64,000 bases of DNA, taken from assembly GCF_051014685.1 (NCBI RefSeq), contig NC_135060.1:9300001-9364000 (forward strand), written 5' to 3'. The notes below the pieces were generated by a model, which made no database searches, was not told the origin of the DNA, and worked only from the letters and a program-made list of their open reading frames with translations. A program made the translations under genes and the position numbers. The first letter of the stretch is position 1, and each line of letters begins with the position of its first letter. Positions 44,411 to 56,395 of the stretch are shown here, piece after piece. Source of the DNA: Ptiloglossa arizonensis. Its lineage: Eukaryota; Arthropoda; Insecta; Hymenoptera; Colletidae.

Positions 44411-47040
44411 TCAAACACGTCGCCGTACGACGCGTACAGGCGCGCGATGCGCATTCACCGGGAGGACGTACCGCGAAAATTGACAACTTCATTATCGTAG
44501 AAGCAAGAAGGGGGGGCAGAGTGAACCACGACGAATGCGAGAAACGCGAGAGGCCCTCAAGACACGGTACCGCCTCTTTAAAACGTTGGGTTCGTCCCTC
44601 GATAAACGTACCGACAGACGTGTATCGGTATACCGGTTACCGACGTCGACTAAAATTTTGTATCTTCTTTGTTGTGTACTCGTAAGAACATTGATCGTGG
44701 ATTCGCGAGGTTTTCCAAACGGAAATGAATTCGCGGCCTCGTTTGGACCGATTTCAATTATACGTTCGAATAGTTTTTGAACAATCTCTGACTGCGTGTG
44801 AGAAAAATACGTCCAAACACGGGTCGTGTTTGGGCTCGTTCTCGTCGAGAGAATCTCGACAATCTTTTGAGAATGCTCTCGCGAAGGTGCAACGAGAGAA
44901 AGTTTTCAAGTCGCTTTAATGACATCGATATATATCGCTTTGAAACTTCGCGACTCGGCTTTTGCAATACGAGACGCAGACACTGTTTCTCCCTCCCTCT
45001 CTCTCTCTCTCTTTTTTCACGTATCGCGTCCTTAGTGGCTGGTTCTGGGTCCGAGATACAAAGAGTCGATTCTAAGAAACAATTCGCCACCGTCCCTCCC
45101 TGAAACGTTTCGAACACACTGAAACGGTGTCCCGTGAATCGTGGCAAAAACACTCGTAGGGACGAGCCGTGTTGACTGGCGTACCAATATTATCGGTCCT
45201 TGACTTTTCATCAGCTTCTGCAACGATCCGCGTGATTTATACTTGCAGCACGAGGGATAGGGTAAGCGTCGGAAGCGACGAGTTCACGGACGGAGCACTT
45301 ATCGCGGCAGTCGGCGTGAAAAATGTTATTGGGACGTCTTTCTCGCCGTAGAAGCGTAATCTCGCGTATGGAGTGTGTCGTTCCGTAATTTACACGGGGA
45401 CGCGTATATTCCTGTGACGCGTCTGCACGCGAGAATCGATGGAATCTCGTACCTCGTCGGCTTAACGGAAGGGGATTGCTTTTTATGGGGTTTCTACAGG
45501 TGCGCGTTTCCCGCGAGTAGGGAGAAGTCGAATGGATTCGGCTACGGTGAACAATCTCCGCTGTAAAATAAATAAATTCGATGGGAATAATTTTACGTGT
45601 TCCAATTTGTACAAATTTCTTGATCATTGTGGAATCGTTCTTTTCAAATAGAACTCGAGTTACGTTTGGTCGAATCGGACGACGGTGAATATTTGATGAA
45701 AAATCGACTGTAAGCGAATGTGTCGACGAAAATTAACTCGGAGTTGATTTCTGAAAATAGAGACAAATGTAATATTAACGGTCGTTCGTAAGAATACAAT
45801 TCAGATGTGACAAAAGTGAAAGAACACGTGTAATTGATCGAACTATTTTTGGCTATTAAGACTTTGATTAGACTTGTTCCAAAGATTGAAACGTACCACT
45901 GTAGAATAAAAACGTGTGAACCGATCGAATTTTATCTACTCTCCTGACGGACTATTCCGTCAGCTTGAGCTACACAAATCGTTGATACATTTCTACTGCA
46001 AAGAATCTCGAAATCTCGGGACCTTTTTAAAATTCTCAACCATATTCCGAAACTGTAGAACTGTCGAACTGTAGAACTTCGAGGATTTTGATCACCGATA
46101 AAATTCATCGAGCGACCGCTTCGAAACGGCGCGTTCTCGTCGAGTTTAGAATCCATCGACCTGGAGGAAGTCGAGAAAACCTTTAAAAGGTGTTGAATAA
46201 TGAAACGGGACAGGACTTGGTCTAATCCGCGGATCTTGCGAGATTCTCGTCGCTTAAAGTGTAATTTGAGTTACAGCGATGTTAGGGAAAAGCTTCTGCC
46301 AAGTTGCCGCGCCAAATTCTAGCGCTTCGCGGACGTTTCTCTTTACTCGTCTGGTTCTCGGTAATCAAGAATACGGGAGCGTCTTTCGTTCGCGCTTTCC
46401 GCTGCGCGTAGCTTCGATTCTCGGCACCGATGGAACCACCGAACTCAAAAACATGTTCGTAACTTCGGTGGACCGAGCGGAGACAACTTCTGTGTCGGCG
46501 CCGTACGTGACTTGGCTGGCGAGAAATTATTAAACTGCTTCGTAATTGAATCCAACGTGCTTTTGACCACGTAGATGCATATTCGATGCAGCAGTCGGTG
46601 GTGCAGCACCGTTGCTAACCGGCGCCGTTGCTCTTTCCATGCCGAAAGCGATCGTACAAGCGATAGCTAACATTCCGTGCCAAATTGTACAAGATTGGTA
46701 ACACGGTGACCAATTTTGTTCCGTTCATGGATGGTCACAGATAGTCTCGGGGAAACGATTCGCGCGCAATTTTAGTCACTCGGCCCCGAAGAGATTTTCG
46801 AGCCATCGAACGTTACAATTTCAACGAGGGCAGCAAAGTAGTCCGATATTTCGGTCCGGACATCGATGTTTACGCTCCAATTTCGAATAACGCGTTCGCG
46901 CGTCGAAACATCCGCTCACTCCTAAAAAAAAAATACATTTGGAGAGGTGCGACTGGCATTGGAATGTACGGAACACGGACAATACGCTACAGAAAGTGGC
47001 GTTCATCTCCAATGTTAAAATCTGATACATTCTATAATCA
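44411..47040. other. No gene seen; unique DNA
   Basis: Short frames only. A (CT)n run lies at 44993-45018. The plus frame 46279-46533 is one of the less biased ones but has no domain. About 46550-46740 is less CpG-rich and might include regulatory sequence, but I cannot support a call. Confidence 0.5.
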
Positions 47041-47400
47041 ACAAAGAAGCTTTTGCCTTTGACGAATAAGCTGAAAAGCTTCGATTTCGAAGCGAGAGGT
47101 TAAAGAGCTTTGGTATCAAAGGGTCCCTGTAACGGGTACGGCTTCCGTTTTGAAAAATGCAGCTTTTAACTCGTGACTTCGAACGAAAAAAAAAAAAAAA
47201 CGAAAGAAAAAATTCGATCTACGAAGCTGAATATGAAAAAGCTTCGATTCCCGAAGGTCGATATGAAAATATCGGTCCTTGGTGGGCTAGAATCAGACGC
47301 TCTGACCTTGAACGTTCAATCTCTGAAAGCCTCGACTTAACTTCCACGTTCGAAAGCTTTGATTTTCAACGCTCGAGGCGAAACAAGCTCCGATCTCGCA
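47041..47400. repeat. Degenerate AAGCTTCGAT-like interspersed words
   Basis: Variants of AAAGCTTCGATT recur irregularly: AAGCTTTT near 47047, AAAGCTTCGATTT near 47075, AAGCTTCGATTC near 47239, AAAGCTTTGATTTT near 47352 and AAGCTCCGATCTC near 47387. Spacing is not constant, so this may be a worn-out tandem repeat. It overlaps the 3' part of the candidate coding relic on the minus strand. Confidence 0.4.
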
Positions 47401-47987
47401 GACTCAAAGGAAAAAATGTGTCGATTTAACGGGAATCCGATATCGGAAAGTTTAAGTGAAAAAAAATGTGATCCTGGAAGTCGTAGGTCGAACAATTCTG
47501 TACCAGAAAAGATCGAAGGAACGATATCCTCTTTTATCGAGCTTTCGACCATTTTACGCTCACCGTTTTGACGAACATTCGAGCCAACCGAGCAAAACTT
47601 TGCGCGAGTTGATTTTCTTGCGGTTACAAGTACACGTTGTAAATTATTTAACAAATTGCCGAGTACGCTGTTGAACTCTTGTACGATTCGAAGTGGAATG
47701 TCTGATGCTGCTCCGCTCCAACGTAAAAGCATTAGCATGGAAGTCATGCGATAGACCGTTCTGCCGCGGGGCTGTTGTATTTTACAAATTACTGGGGCTT
47801 CGTTGAAAATATCTGGCGGTAGACTGAATGCGAGAAATTTATTTAACATGGCTACGTTTAGAATTTGCGCGAACTTGGGATTGTATTCTACGGGGTAGTT
47901 TGCTTCCCTTTCGAGTACAAGGGTTAAAATTACGTGCACTTCTGTTATAGAACTTGGCAAATCTTTTTTTCTATGTAAAATATCTAT
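47337..47987 (-). pseudogene. Unrecognised protein-like open frame; candidate exon or mobile-element/viral relic
   Basis: The minus-strand frame is open from a stop at 47988-47990 down to 47337. The first ~115 residues after the TTG at 47958-47960 are Leu/Val/Ile/Asn-rich, with segments such as NPKFAQILNVAMLNKFLAF, IFNEAPVICKIQQPRGRTVY and EFNSVLGNLLNNLQRVLV. This is unlike the Arg/Ser/Thr-rich chance frames elsewhere, and local CpG is low. There is no ATG at the start. A TTTCTAG, which could be a splice acceptor, precedes the frame on the minus strand at about 47988-47994. The last ~80 residues look less protein-like. I do not recognise the family. A host exon, a retrotransposon gag-like piece or an old viral insertion are all possible. 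Confidence 0.3.
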
Positions 47988-48097
47988 CTAGAAACATAAA
48001 CGGCTTAAAAAATAATAAAACTCAAAAAGAGGCGATTCTTCTCGAAAGTATAAATCAACATTTGTATTCTCAAAGAAATAATGGGGTACCGCGTAGT

Positions 48098-48660
48098 TTC
48101 ACCCTTTACGGTCGTATGTCTGCTCTCAGCCACTACAGCAAGGAACCATACTAATCTTATATTTTGTTCAACTGTGTATTAGTTTCAACTTTCTCTGAAC
48201 GAACCTGAATGTCTAAAGAATCTGTTCACAAACCAATACAGTGCTCCTATTAGAGATAACGGAATTCAGTAAAGGGGAAAGACTTAATGATTTTCCTTAA
48301 TGGAAAACTGCATATATTGCGACACTATGAAGATGTAAAAATTAAAAATTGTTCTGTACGTTCAGAACAACTAATTATTTTTGCGATACGTGTAGTCGAA
48401 TAGAACATACAGGACTGTATATTAGAAACTGTTTTAAAAGATACCGCACAATGGAGAACTGTAAAATATAATTCCTACATAAAAACGTTACATTAAAACA
48501 CATTGTTGTACGAACATATATCTAAAGTTCACAAAAGAATTAATAAATCTTATTTATCCTTCACAATCTTAAATGTTACGTATCACTGCTTTTTCAAAGG
48601 AAATGAATTCCGACCAATACAACACCCATGTTCAAATTTAATACAACCGTAAAGGGTTAA
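48098..48660 (-). mobile_element. 567-bp piggyBac-like element, copy 2 (inverted)
   Basis: The reverse complement of 6346-6912, with many substitutions and small indels. It runs from CACCCTTTACGGTCGTATGT (left) to ACAACCGTAAAGGGTTAA (right), with TTAA intact at 48657-48660. The left TTAA has changed to TTCA. Shared internal words include CTCTCAGCCACTACAGCAAG and GCATATATTGCGACACTATG. No transposase frame is present. The matching inverted copy lies about 41 kb away. Confidence 0.85.
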
Positions 48661-49035
48661 ATTAAATTTGACTTAATTTGGATCTTTCCACAGATATAAA
48701 GTACTAAATGCTACCGTTAAACTAACTTCCACCGACCTCCTGAAACATGAAAAAAAAAGCTCCAAGAGAGACTGTACTTGCCGAAGAAACAAATCGAAAT
48801 TTTCGTTCGACTCTTCGTCTTCCAAATACCTCGATACCGTTATTTTGGATCACCCAGTACGTTCGTATCGAATCTCCGACGAATGTAGCCATTAGTCGAT
48901 CGTGTGTAGCTAACGAAAGGAAACGGAAATAATACAAAGTAGTCTCGTCATTGTGGGATGCGTGCATAGAGGGAACTCGAGCACGAAGGGGGCAGTTCGC
49001 GAATATTAGGTTCATCGTTTTCGCGAGGCGAGCAA
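48661..49035. other. No gene seen
   Basis: Unique DNA. The overlapping frames 48722-49204 (minus) and 48747-48932 (plus) have no domain. Confidence 0.6.
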
Positions 49036-49038
49036 CCG

Positions 49039-49175
49039 AGCGTGGAGTGGCGAGGGACAAGAGAAAACGCAGGAAGAGAGAACGTTGGAAACGGGGGTGG
49101 TAGGAAGTGGGAGAAGAGGGCGAGAGTGAGAAGAAAAGGAGGAAGAGGAAGAGAGGAAAGTAGAAGGCGACGCTT
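49039..49175. repeat. Purine-rich tract
   Basis: Nearly pure A/G on the plus strand for about 135 bases (for example GAAGTGGGAGAAGAGGGCG). It drives the Ser/Phe/Leu-rich minus frames across it. Confidence 0.75.
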
Positions 49176-50574
49176 TTCCATCGATGGAAGATTGAATAAT
49201 TCAAAAGCGTCTTGCCCAGCGATTTTCAAACGGCGGCGCCCACTTCTGCTTGCGGCCGCAATCCCTGGTCTAATTCCGCGTCTCCGAATAAATGCATACT
49301 ATTAATGGGGGTGGGTGGAGGGGTGTGGAGGGCCGGGCGAGGAGAGGCGGACGCTTTTACGTCTCGAATCGTATATCCACCTCTCGCCTTAGCTGAAGTA
49401 CGCCGGGAATAGGGAATTCTTCGATTTGATCTCGATATTCAGGAGCGACGTTCGTCCTCCGCGCCGGCGGAGAAAAATCGAAGGTAAGAGCCCGAACATT
49501 TTCCTACGAGGTATGCGTGCACGCTCGGATATTCCACGTTTCCGCGTTCCGATATTCCGCTGGAAGCTCCGCGGCCGCGGTGCCATTAAATCGTGGCTCG
49601 AAGAAACGAGGCTCCCAACGAAAGAGAGATCTCAGACGTTTTTAGTTCCCGCGATACGCGCGTCTACCGAGCCGACGAAATGGACGTTTTCGAGTGGATT
49701 ACCGGGAACGTTGTCGAAAATCGGAAATGGAATTAGATTTCTTCTATTTTTCTTTTTTTTTTCCCCTTTCCGGTGTACATTTTTGCGAACCGGTGGCCAA
49801 TCGGGGACTCGTCGCTGGAATTTCAAGAATTTTCATCCACTTAGTCGCGAAAACCGGCGCGCTAGTTTCGCATTCGTTGCGATCGATATTTATTAAATTC
49901 GCGACTATTCGGGGCTCGTTGCGAGCTCGACCGATGTGTATTTTATATTTTCTTTTTATCGTCGATACTTCTCGAATAGCTGTTTATTTAATTAAATTCT
50001 GCGACCGTCCAGAGCGAACGAAGATGAAACCACCGTCGAATATTTGATCATCCTCGATCGAAGCGAGTTCGAGTTTAGGGTAGGAAATAAATATCGGTGC
50101 AAATTTAGATTTAGGAATTAGATTCCAATTGCGCGCTGCGAGCGCTAATTTTATATATACTCGTGATAGAATCCACTGCTCGAGACCGTCGAGGGACTAC
50201 CCCCACCATATCGTTTGACTATCGCGCTGCTCCATCTGTCGTAGTTTCGTGCAAACCTGTAGACGCGCTCTGTGCGTCGATAATTGTATAAATAGGAATC
50301 ATTGGTGACGTAATGACGGAAATTGTATCGAGCGACTGGATAATTTCGTGCATTAATATTTCATACATAGCCGTATACCTTAATCTTAACGAATAAAGTA
50401 ATCACTTTAGGTCGTGGTAATTTGATTTCTTGTCAGTTTAAAGTTAGATTCGTAGCTACGAACTCGTTGCATCGTAATTATAACTAACGCTCAATGTACG
50501 GTTTTTCGAATCCATTTATCGTATTTCGCGAAACTACTTTAACACAGTAGAAACGTATTATTATTCCCACAATA
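49176..50574. other. No gene seen
   Basis: GC-rich, then AT-richer unique DNA. 49205-49310 (GCGATTTTCAAACGGCGGCG, TCCGAATAAATGCATACTAT) could be regulatory but is weak. Plus frames 49426-49896 and 49694-50047 have no domain. At about 50226 a GCTCCATCTGTCGTAG word loosely resembles half of the CTCF-like motif at 15.4 kb. Confidence 0.5.
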
Positions 50575-50850
50575 TTGTTCATGACCGAGATGACAATGAC
50601 ACTATGGATTCAATCGGTACTTGTCAACTCAAACACACTTTCTCTGTGTTTGCATACATCGAGTCCAATTTTTAATCAAATCTCACAATGCCAAATACCT
50701 TGCAACCAGTTCAAACGAACTTACCCTAGCCATTCCCACACCAGAATCGAACCAAGACTCCAAACCCAAATTTAACCACAATTCATCCAAGAGGAAATTA
50801 CCCCAACAATCCAGGAAAAGTAACAGAATTGAATAATCTTTAATTTTTCA
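50575..50850 (+). other. CpG-poor, AC-rich segment; possible mobile-element relic
   Basis: A ~275-bp stretch with few CpG and A/C bias on the plus strand, containing two overlapping short plus frames (66 and 71 codons) rich in Ser, Asn, Gln and Pro. The composition differs sharply from both sides. No terminal repeats or domain are seen. It may be a fragment of a retroelement. Confidence 0.35.
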
Positions 50851-51610
50851 ATCACCACTATTTTAACTAAAACGATACACGAGTTCTTTATTTTGCTCCG
50901 ACGCAAACCACGGTAACCGGTAGGAAACTCGTTGCAGATATTATTGCGTACTATTTCCCCGGTGTATCTTTGCTTCATCGCGGGACTTTTATCGCACGAG
51001 TCGGGGGCTGTTCAGACCTTAAATTCAACGCGAAAGAACGCGCTCGGCCGTGGGAGAGCCAGGGTCAAAGGTGTCTGAAGCGTCGTCTGGTGTCGCGGCG
51101 CTGTCGCATCCGGAATGCACGTACACGCGTGGTGGCTGGGTAGGGGGTTGGAGAGGGGTACACGACCACGAACGCGTGCACGCGTCCTCGTAGCCGGAGG
51201 TTTTTGAACGTTGCGGATGCAGCCACCCCACTAGACAGAAGAGACCGTCTAGTGTCAAGTGGCAGCGCGAAACCGAGGGATTCTCGATGCCGAGGAAGAA
51301 GGGGAAGTGCAGTGATTGTCGGGTAAAAGGGACGGGACACCGAGCCCTGCGGTGGGGCAGCTTAGTCGAGGGGGAAGAGGAACCGAGAGTGGGGGTAACG
51401 ACGGCTTGTCGCATGCAGAATCGCGGCTCGATGATCGTGATAAAACGACGCCATTATTGCGAGGCGCGCGAAACTTTGTCCAAGGGTCTGGAAATATATA
51501 CTTCTGGTTTCTTGTACGCGTATTCGGACGATTCCGAGGCAACGAAGCTCACGGCCCGCTCCCGATTGGCTCCTGACTTTTTTGCGTTTTCGTTCGTGCT
51601 CCACGAAGCG
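50851..51610. other. No gene accepted
   Basis: CpG-rich DNA with several overlapping frames on both strands (51025-51414 minus, 51255-51542 minus, 51287-51766 plus). None has a domain. The plus frame 51287-51766 includes the GAC repeat and a CSDC motif but nothing diagnostic. Confidence 0.5.
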
Positions 51611-51638
51611 AACGACGACGACGACGACGACGACGACG
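51611..51638. repeat. (GAC)n trinucleotide repeat
   Basis: About nine ACG/GAC units, read as Asp-rich on the plus strand (EANDDDDDDDDA) and Ser-rich on the minus strand. Confidence 0.95.
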
Positions 51639-51924
51639 CTCTGAACGACAATACGAAGACCGTCGTCGTGGCCCCGGTGTGTTTTCTGCCCTCGTTTTCG
51701 TCTCGGATCCCCGACTCGCGAAAGAATGGTAAATGCACGGTGGAGAGTAGGCTAACGTCGAAATAAACGCGTCACGGTTTGAACGGTACGCGATAAGTAG
51801 ATTGCACTCGTCACTGTACGGACAGCGTGTAATTTACCAGTTCGATGGCGTTGGGGTATTTCTTTTCGGGTAAGCGACTCGTTCGTCGAGCGTGAATCGA
51901 AGTCGTTCGATACCAACAATCATA
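51639..51924. other. No gene seen
   Basis: Short unique stretch between the GAC repeat and the MITE. Confidence 0.6.
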
Positions 51925-52056
51925 TCGGGTTGTTCGGAAAGTTGTTTTGTTTTTTTTTTTTGGTGAAAATAGAACACAGTTTTTTTAGAGCGTATAAATA
52001 TTTTATTAAATTATTCTCCATTTTGGAAAAGGGAAATCACTTTTTGAACAACCAAA
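51925..52056 (-). mobile_element. Mariner-like MITE, copy 4 (reverse orientation)
   Basis: Left end TCGGGTTGTTCGGAAAGTTG, right end AAATCACTTTTTGAACAACC then AAA, with TA on both sides (51923-51924 and 52057-52058). The family core appears reversed (AAATTATTCTCCATTTTGGA), so the copy is inverted relative to copies 1-3. A long T run fills part of the left half. Confidence 0.8.
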
Positions 52057-52450
52057 TAGTTTCGACTGGAATTAGTTTTTTTAGGTTTACGTTTTATTAT
52101 TTAATTAGTTAGGTTTGAGTTGGAGTGCGTTCGAATATCGATGTTCCTCAAACGTGCATAATAAGAACGGTTCTGGGGAGTCAGTAGCTGTTTTGTTTAG
52201 AGAAGAAGTCGAGATGCGTTCGATCTCATCGGTAAGAAGGGATCGAGTTCTCCTAATCGAGTCCTCCATACGGGGTATGATTCGGGTGTTTAGGTTTTAT
52301 GTATTCTTTTGTTCTTTTGGTCTTTTCCATTGTCAGAATAGTTGCTTATGTTTTGTTATATATAACAAAATATATTTATTGTTATATACTTGATGAATCC
52401 CTACACAAACCAGTTAAGCATCCTTGACGCTTGACATATTAAAACTGTTT
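52057..52450. other. T-rich, CpG-poor segment with a perfect palindrome
   Basis: TTTTGTTATATATAACAAAA at 52351-52370 is a perfect 20-base palindrome. The segment is T-rich and CpG-poor, holds a 92-codon plus frame without domain, and may be a mobile-element remnant. No repeat partner is seen in this window. Confidence 0.4.
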
Positions 52451-53788
52451 TCCCAATACGCAGCAGTATCGAAGCAGGTATAATAAACTCTCGCGCAAAT
52501 GTCTGTACTGTAAACAAGGAATTAAAACAGGAGTACGTAACGAAAAGGACGAAGAAGAACTATAACGAAGAGAAACTCGGTAAACTTCGAAGTTTCGTTT
52601 TCTACGTTTTCACACGCTCCGAAGCGACTACCGCGCCACGAATAATGAATAAAACTTCCATTTTCGGCGCACTTTGTCCAAACGCATTCCGCTAACTCGT
52701 TCGCTCGAAGTTTATTACTTCGGTTTCTTCGTCGCCGAGTTCCCGTCGTTTACTGTACTCCGCTCGCGTTGTCCCGAACCGTGATCAATTTTCAGGACGG
52801 TTTCTCGCGCGCGGTGAACTTTGACAATTTCTCGAACGACTTCCTCCGCGGTACGTGGAAAAATGTGTCAACGTCGCGGCAGGCACTACGTCTCGGTAAC
52901 CCTCGAAATGAATCGAGTAGAAAGCCCCATATTCTTCGAGGATTCAGCAAGATTTACACCGTCGAATAAACTCGCGTTCACCCGGTGTTCCGGCCTGTAA
53001 CTGCATTCAATGCGCCCGAGCCTGAAATATGGGTAAACGTTACACTGCAAGTATTACCGCGTCACCGGCGATGAAGGTGTTATATTTCCGCGCTGTTACG
53101 CGAAATCTCGCCGCGACGTACAGCTTACGCGATATACCCCGCAGTCGAACGGATTCGCGGTCGAAACTGCCTGAATATTGTACTTTGTGTGTGTATATCA
53201 CGCGCTGCGTTCCCTGTCTCGTCCGCGGCGGGACGTTGATTGGAATGCAGCGCAGCCAGGACGGTGTCTCGTTTGGGAGACATTTTTTTATTTTTATTTT
53301 CACCGTGTCCACGTATGGTCGCCAAGGTGTGGACGAATCGACCATCGTGAAAGAAACGAGATGCCACGGGAGACGGGGACGAGAAAATTCGTCATCTATC
53401 CTGGACAGCAGCTATCACGATCACGAGAGCTTCGAAAGAAGGACTCGTTGATGGTAGCTTGCTCGATGAACGCAATCACCCGGGGAGAGTTCACTGTTCG
53501 AATCTCGGCTCGGCGGTTTCCATCGGCTCGTTATTTTTCTTATATTTATAAGAAATTGACTGCTCTTAAATATCGATTACTTTCGACACCTTGGAGTCTC
53601 GAAATCCATTGACAAAACCACTTACCGTAGTCAGCGGAACATCGAGGAAGACTGCCTAGGAGTCGGGTAGACTATTGTGGAAATTCACGAGTCAAGTAGA
53701 ACGAAGTTATCCGAAGAAGATCTGAAGTAGTTCGGTAGACATTTTGTTCTACATTTTGTTTTTACACTCTTTGGTAGGAGTGTGGTGT
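52451..53788. other. No gene seen
   Basis: CpG-rich unique DNA. Frames 53029-53451 and 53178-53612 (plus) overlap a minus frame (53040-53345) and lack domains. Confidence 0.55.
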
Positions 53789-53839
53789 GACGAGATGTGT
53801 CGAGGTGTGTCGAGATGTGTCGAGATGTGTCGAGATGTG
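53789..53839 (+). repeat. 10-bp tandem repeat, about five units
   Basis: GAGATGTGTC-type units (GTCGAGATGTGTCGAGATGT) repeated about five times with single-base changes. Confidence 0.9.
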
Positions 53840-53911
53840 ACGTCGACCTTTTATGAAGCGGTGACGCGTCACAGAGCTCTAAACATGACCGAGTACAACG
53901 TTTATCGAATA

Positions 53912-54587
53912 TATATACAAGTGTATTTAAACCTATCTAATGTAATCGTGCATTTTAATTTCAAAGTATTGTAGAAATTTTATTTAAGTAAGTTAGTGGT
54001 GGTGGTTATAGAATAAGGGTGAATGCAGTTCTAGGATACACGTGTATCGAATGATGTAGTAGTAGGAACAAAATATTAACAAATCACACAATTAATAACT
54101 ACGTTGACTACGTTGACTAGGCTATTCCTTCTTCACATGACACGACGCGTTTTTCCAACAAGGATTCTCAATGACTGCCAAAGACTGAAAACAACTAACA
54201 ACCACCCTAAACGCTCTTCCTTCGCATCTTACATCTTCACACGCATTCATTCCTTTTCATTCTCATCCTCAGTCTCTCTCACTTCGGACATCCGATCACG
54301 TTCGTTCATCTCGATCGCTCTTTTCCAAACACTCTTCACTTTCTCCAGACCACACGCATTATTTTTCACTCTTATGTACTCCCATGTCCGATCGTCTTAC
54401 AGGACCCCCTGTGAAGGGTCACTCGTGCCCTTCGAAAAACCTGGCGACAGATCGACGCCCAAGTGTTCACCATATGCGATACATTCTTCCAGACCTGTAC
54501 TCGAATCAAACCCAACCTGAAACGGAAAATTCCAATACCACATATACAAGTGTATTTAAATCTCTCGAACGTAATCGTGCATTTTAA
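53912..54587 (+). repeat. CpG-poor segment bounded by ~47-bp direct repeats
   Basis: ATATACAAGTGTATTTAAA at 53912 and 54542 is followed in both places by TGTAATCGTGCATTTTAA or CGTAATCGTGCATTTTAA. The ~580 bases between are CpG-poor and C/T-rich on the plus strand in their second half, with a short frame containing SHVRSSYRTPCEG and EGSLVPFEKPGD. The layout could be a small LTR-like element or a segment inserted by duplication. I cannot choose between them. Confidence 0.5.
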
Positions 54588-56005
54588 CGTTGCAGATATT
54601 TTTATCTCGCGACTTTCAGTGTCGGAAATTAATTTCGCTCGTCCGCCTCGATTCGACTCGGTCGGAATTGAAATGTATCACGCGAATTGGGTCGTAAAAG
54701 TAAAATCGAATTCGAGTTGTCGCTTAATTCGTTTCGAGCGGACGATGTAACTCCGTCGCGATAAAAACAAACGGATCGGAAAAACAGGGAACGGATTAAG
54801 TACGAAACAATAAAGGACAGAGCGCGCCGGGAATATAGCAAGTGCAACGAGAAAAACGAAGGAAGCGCGAAAAGGCGGGATTATGTTGCGTTGTCGTGAC
54901 AGAAGTTCATGAAACATCGTCTAGCTGTTGGCAGATAGTTGACCGAGGTCGTTTCTTTATATTAGGCCCATAAAAGCGCCGAGCCAGAGAGTTTATACGT
55001 CGACGATTGCTACGTTTCCCGTTCCACGTTTGTGCTCCCTTGCCCCGTACTCGGCTTGGCGAACGTTTCACCGATGCTGGCCAGAACGAGAGCGCGATTA
55101 ATGGATCCCTACTCGCTGATAGAGTGATCTGTTGTTCGTCGAAGATCTTCCGGTGGACGCGGGGATGCAATTTCCAGGCTTTGGTTCCAACGAAGAGTCC
55201 GTGGTCAAGAGCTACGTTTCTCCTTTGCATTGATTACACGAAAATATAATTGCTGCGAAAGGCGACGCTGTTCGTTCAATCGAACGAGGGAACGACACTT
55301 TAACGATATTCGATGCTTCGATGATCGAGTCCTTCGATAAAATTCATCGTGGACGTTTAAAGAATTTCACAATCGCTCGTCCGAGCGTATGAAAATACAA
55401 GTTACCACAATTTTGAATATTTCGATCGAAATTCAATCTTTTGTAATTTATCCTTTTCGCGGTTTTCGGTTAATTGCATTTTTTGAAAGAACGCGACACT
55501 GTACGGTGCTTCTGCATAACGACCGATTAATTGTACGTGCAAATGCATACGTGTGTATCAATCACAGAGAACGATTCACCTAGCTCGATCGATTTAATGT
55601 TTCTCGTGACTAATGAACGGATCGAAATTCTTTCGATCGCGAAATCACGATTTCGAAGAACCTTCTATGAGATTTGATTTTCACGACAACCAGACAACGG
55701 TTTCCAAAAACGCCCCTCTCCATCGGTCGAGACGCAACAGGTTCCGATTTCCTCGATTTCTTTGCACCAGAAGATCGCTACTGTTGCACCCGTTTCGACT
55801 TATTTCTTCGCGAAAAAATTACCCCGCGAACGCGAGGGATCCGCGAGAACTTGGGCGTTTCGGCGAGAGTAAACGCGGCGAATGAAGCGCGAGTAACGCG
55901 TAGCGAAGCGATCGTTCGTCGTCAGCGGGGAAACAAAGTGGGCGGGAAAAAGGATTCGAAATCGAGAAGCGAACGAAGACGAGGCCGGGTTTAAATAAAC
56001 CGAGT
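54588..56005. other. No gene seen
   Basis: CpG-rich unique DNA. The right end overlaps a long Ser/Arg/Pro-rich minus frame (55800-56582) driven by the purine tract to the right. Confidence 0.55.
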
Positions 56006-56395
56006 GCCTTTGTCCTTTCGAGCGAGGACGGGGAGAATACCCATCCTGGTCAGGGTAGCAGCGATAACATAGAACCCGAGACACTGGAAGATGAGAGCAG
56101 AGAGTAGGATGGAGAAACCACGAAGGTAAGACGGAGTGAGACCAACGAGGAATCGAGGCCGAAGACGAGAGAAGCGAGTTGGCGAGAGAGCAACGGGCAC
56201 TCGGAGGGGGGCAATTCGCCCTCTTCGGCGAGGATCGGGTAGGGGGAACCGGTAAGTACGGCAGAGAGGCCGTTACCGTCGAAAGGAAAGGGCGCGAGGA
56301 AGGGTGTACAGCTCGGAGAAAAAAGTAGGCGCAGCTACGCGAGATCCCGCGCAAGGAGAGGGTGAAGGGGAGGAAGGGGAAAATAGCGCGCTTTG
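56006..56395. repeat. Purine-rich tract
   Basis: Strong A/G bias on the plus strand (GAAGGGGAGGAAGGGGAAAA near 56363). It keeps a 260-codon Ser/Pro/Leu/Arg-rich frame open on the minus strand with no domain. I do not call a gene. Confidence 0.65.

Noticed and set aside
51287..51766. 159-codon plus frame with poly-Asp, possible exon
   Set aside because: The Asp run is a GAC microsatellite, the rest has no domain, and minus-strand frames overlap it.
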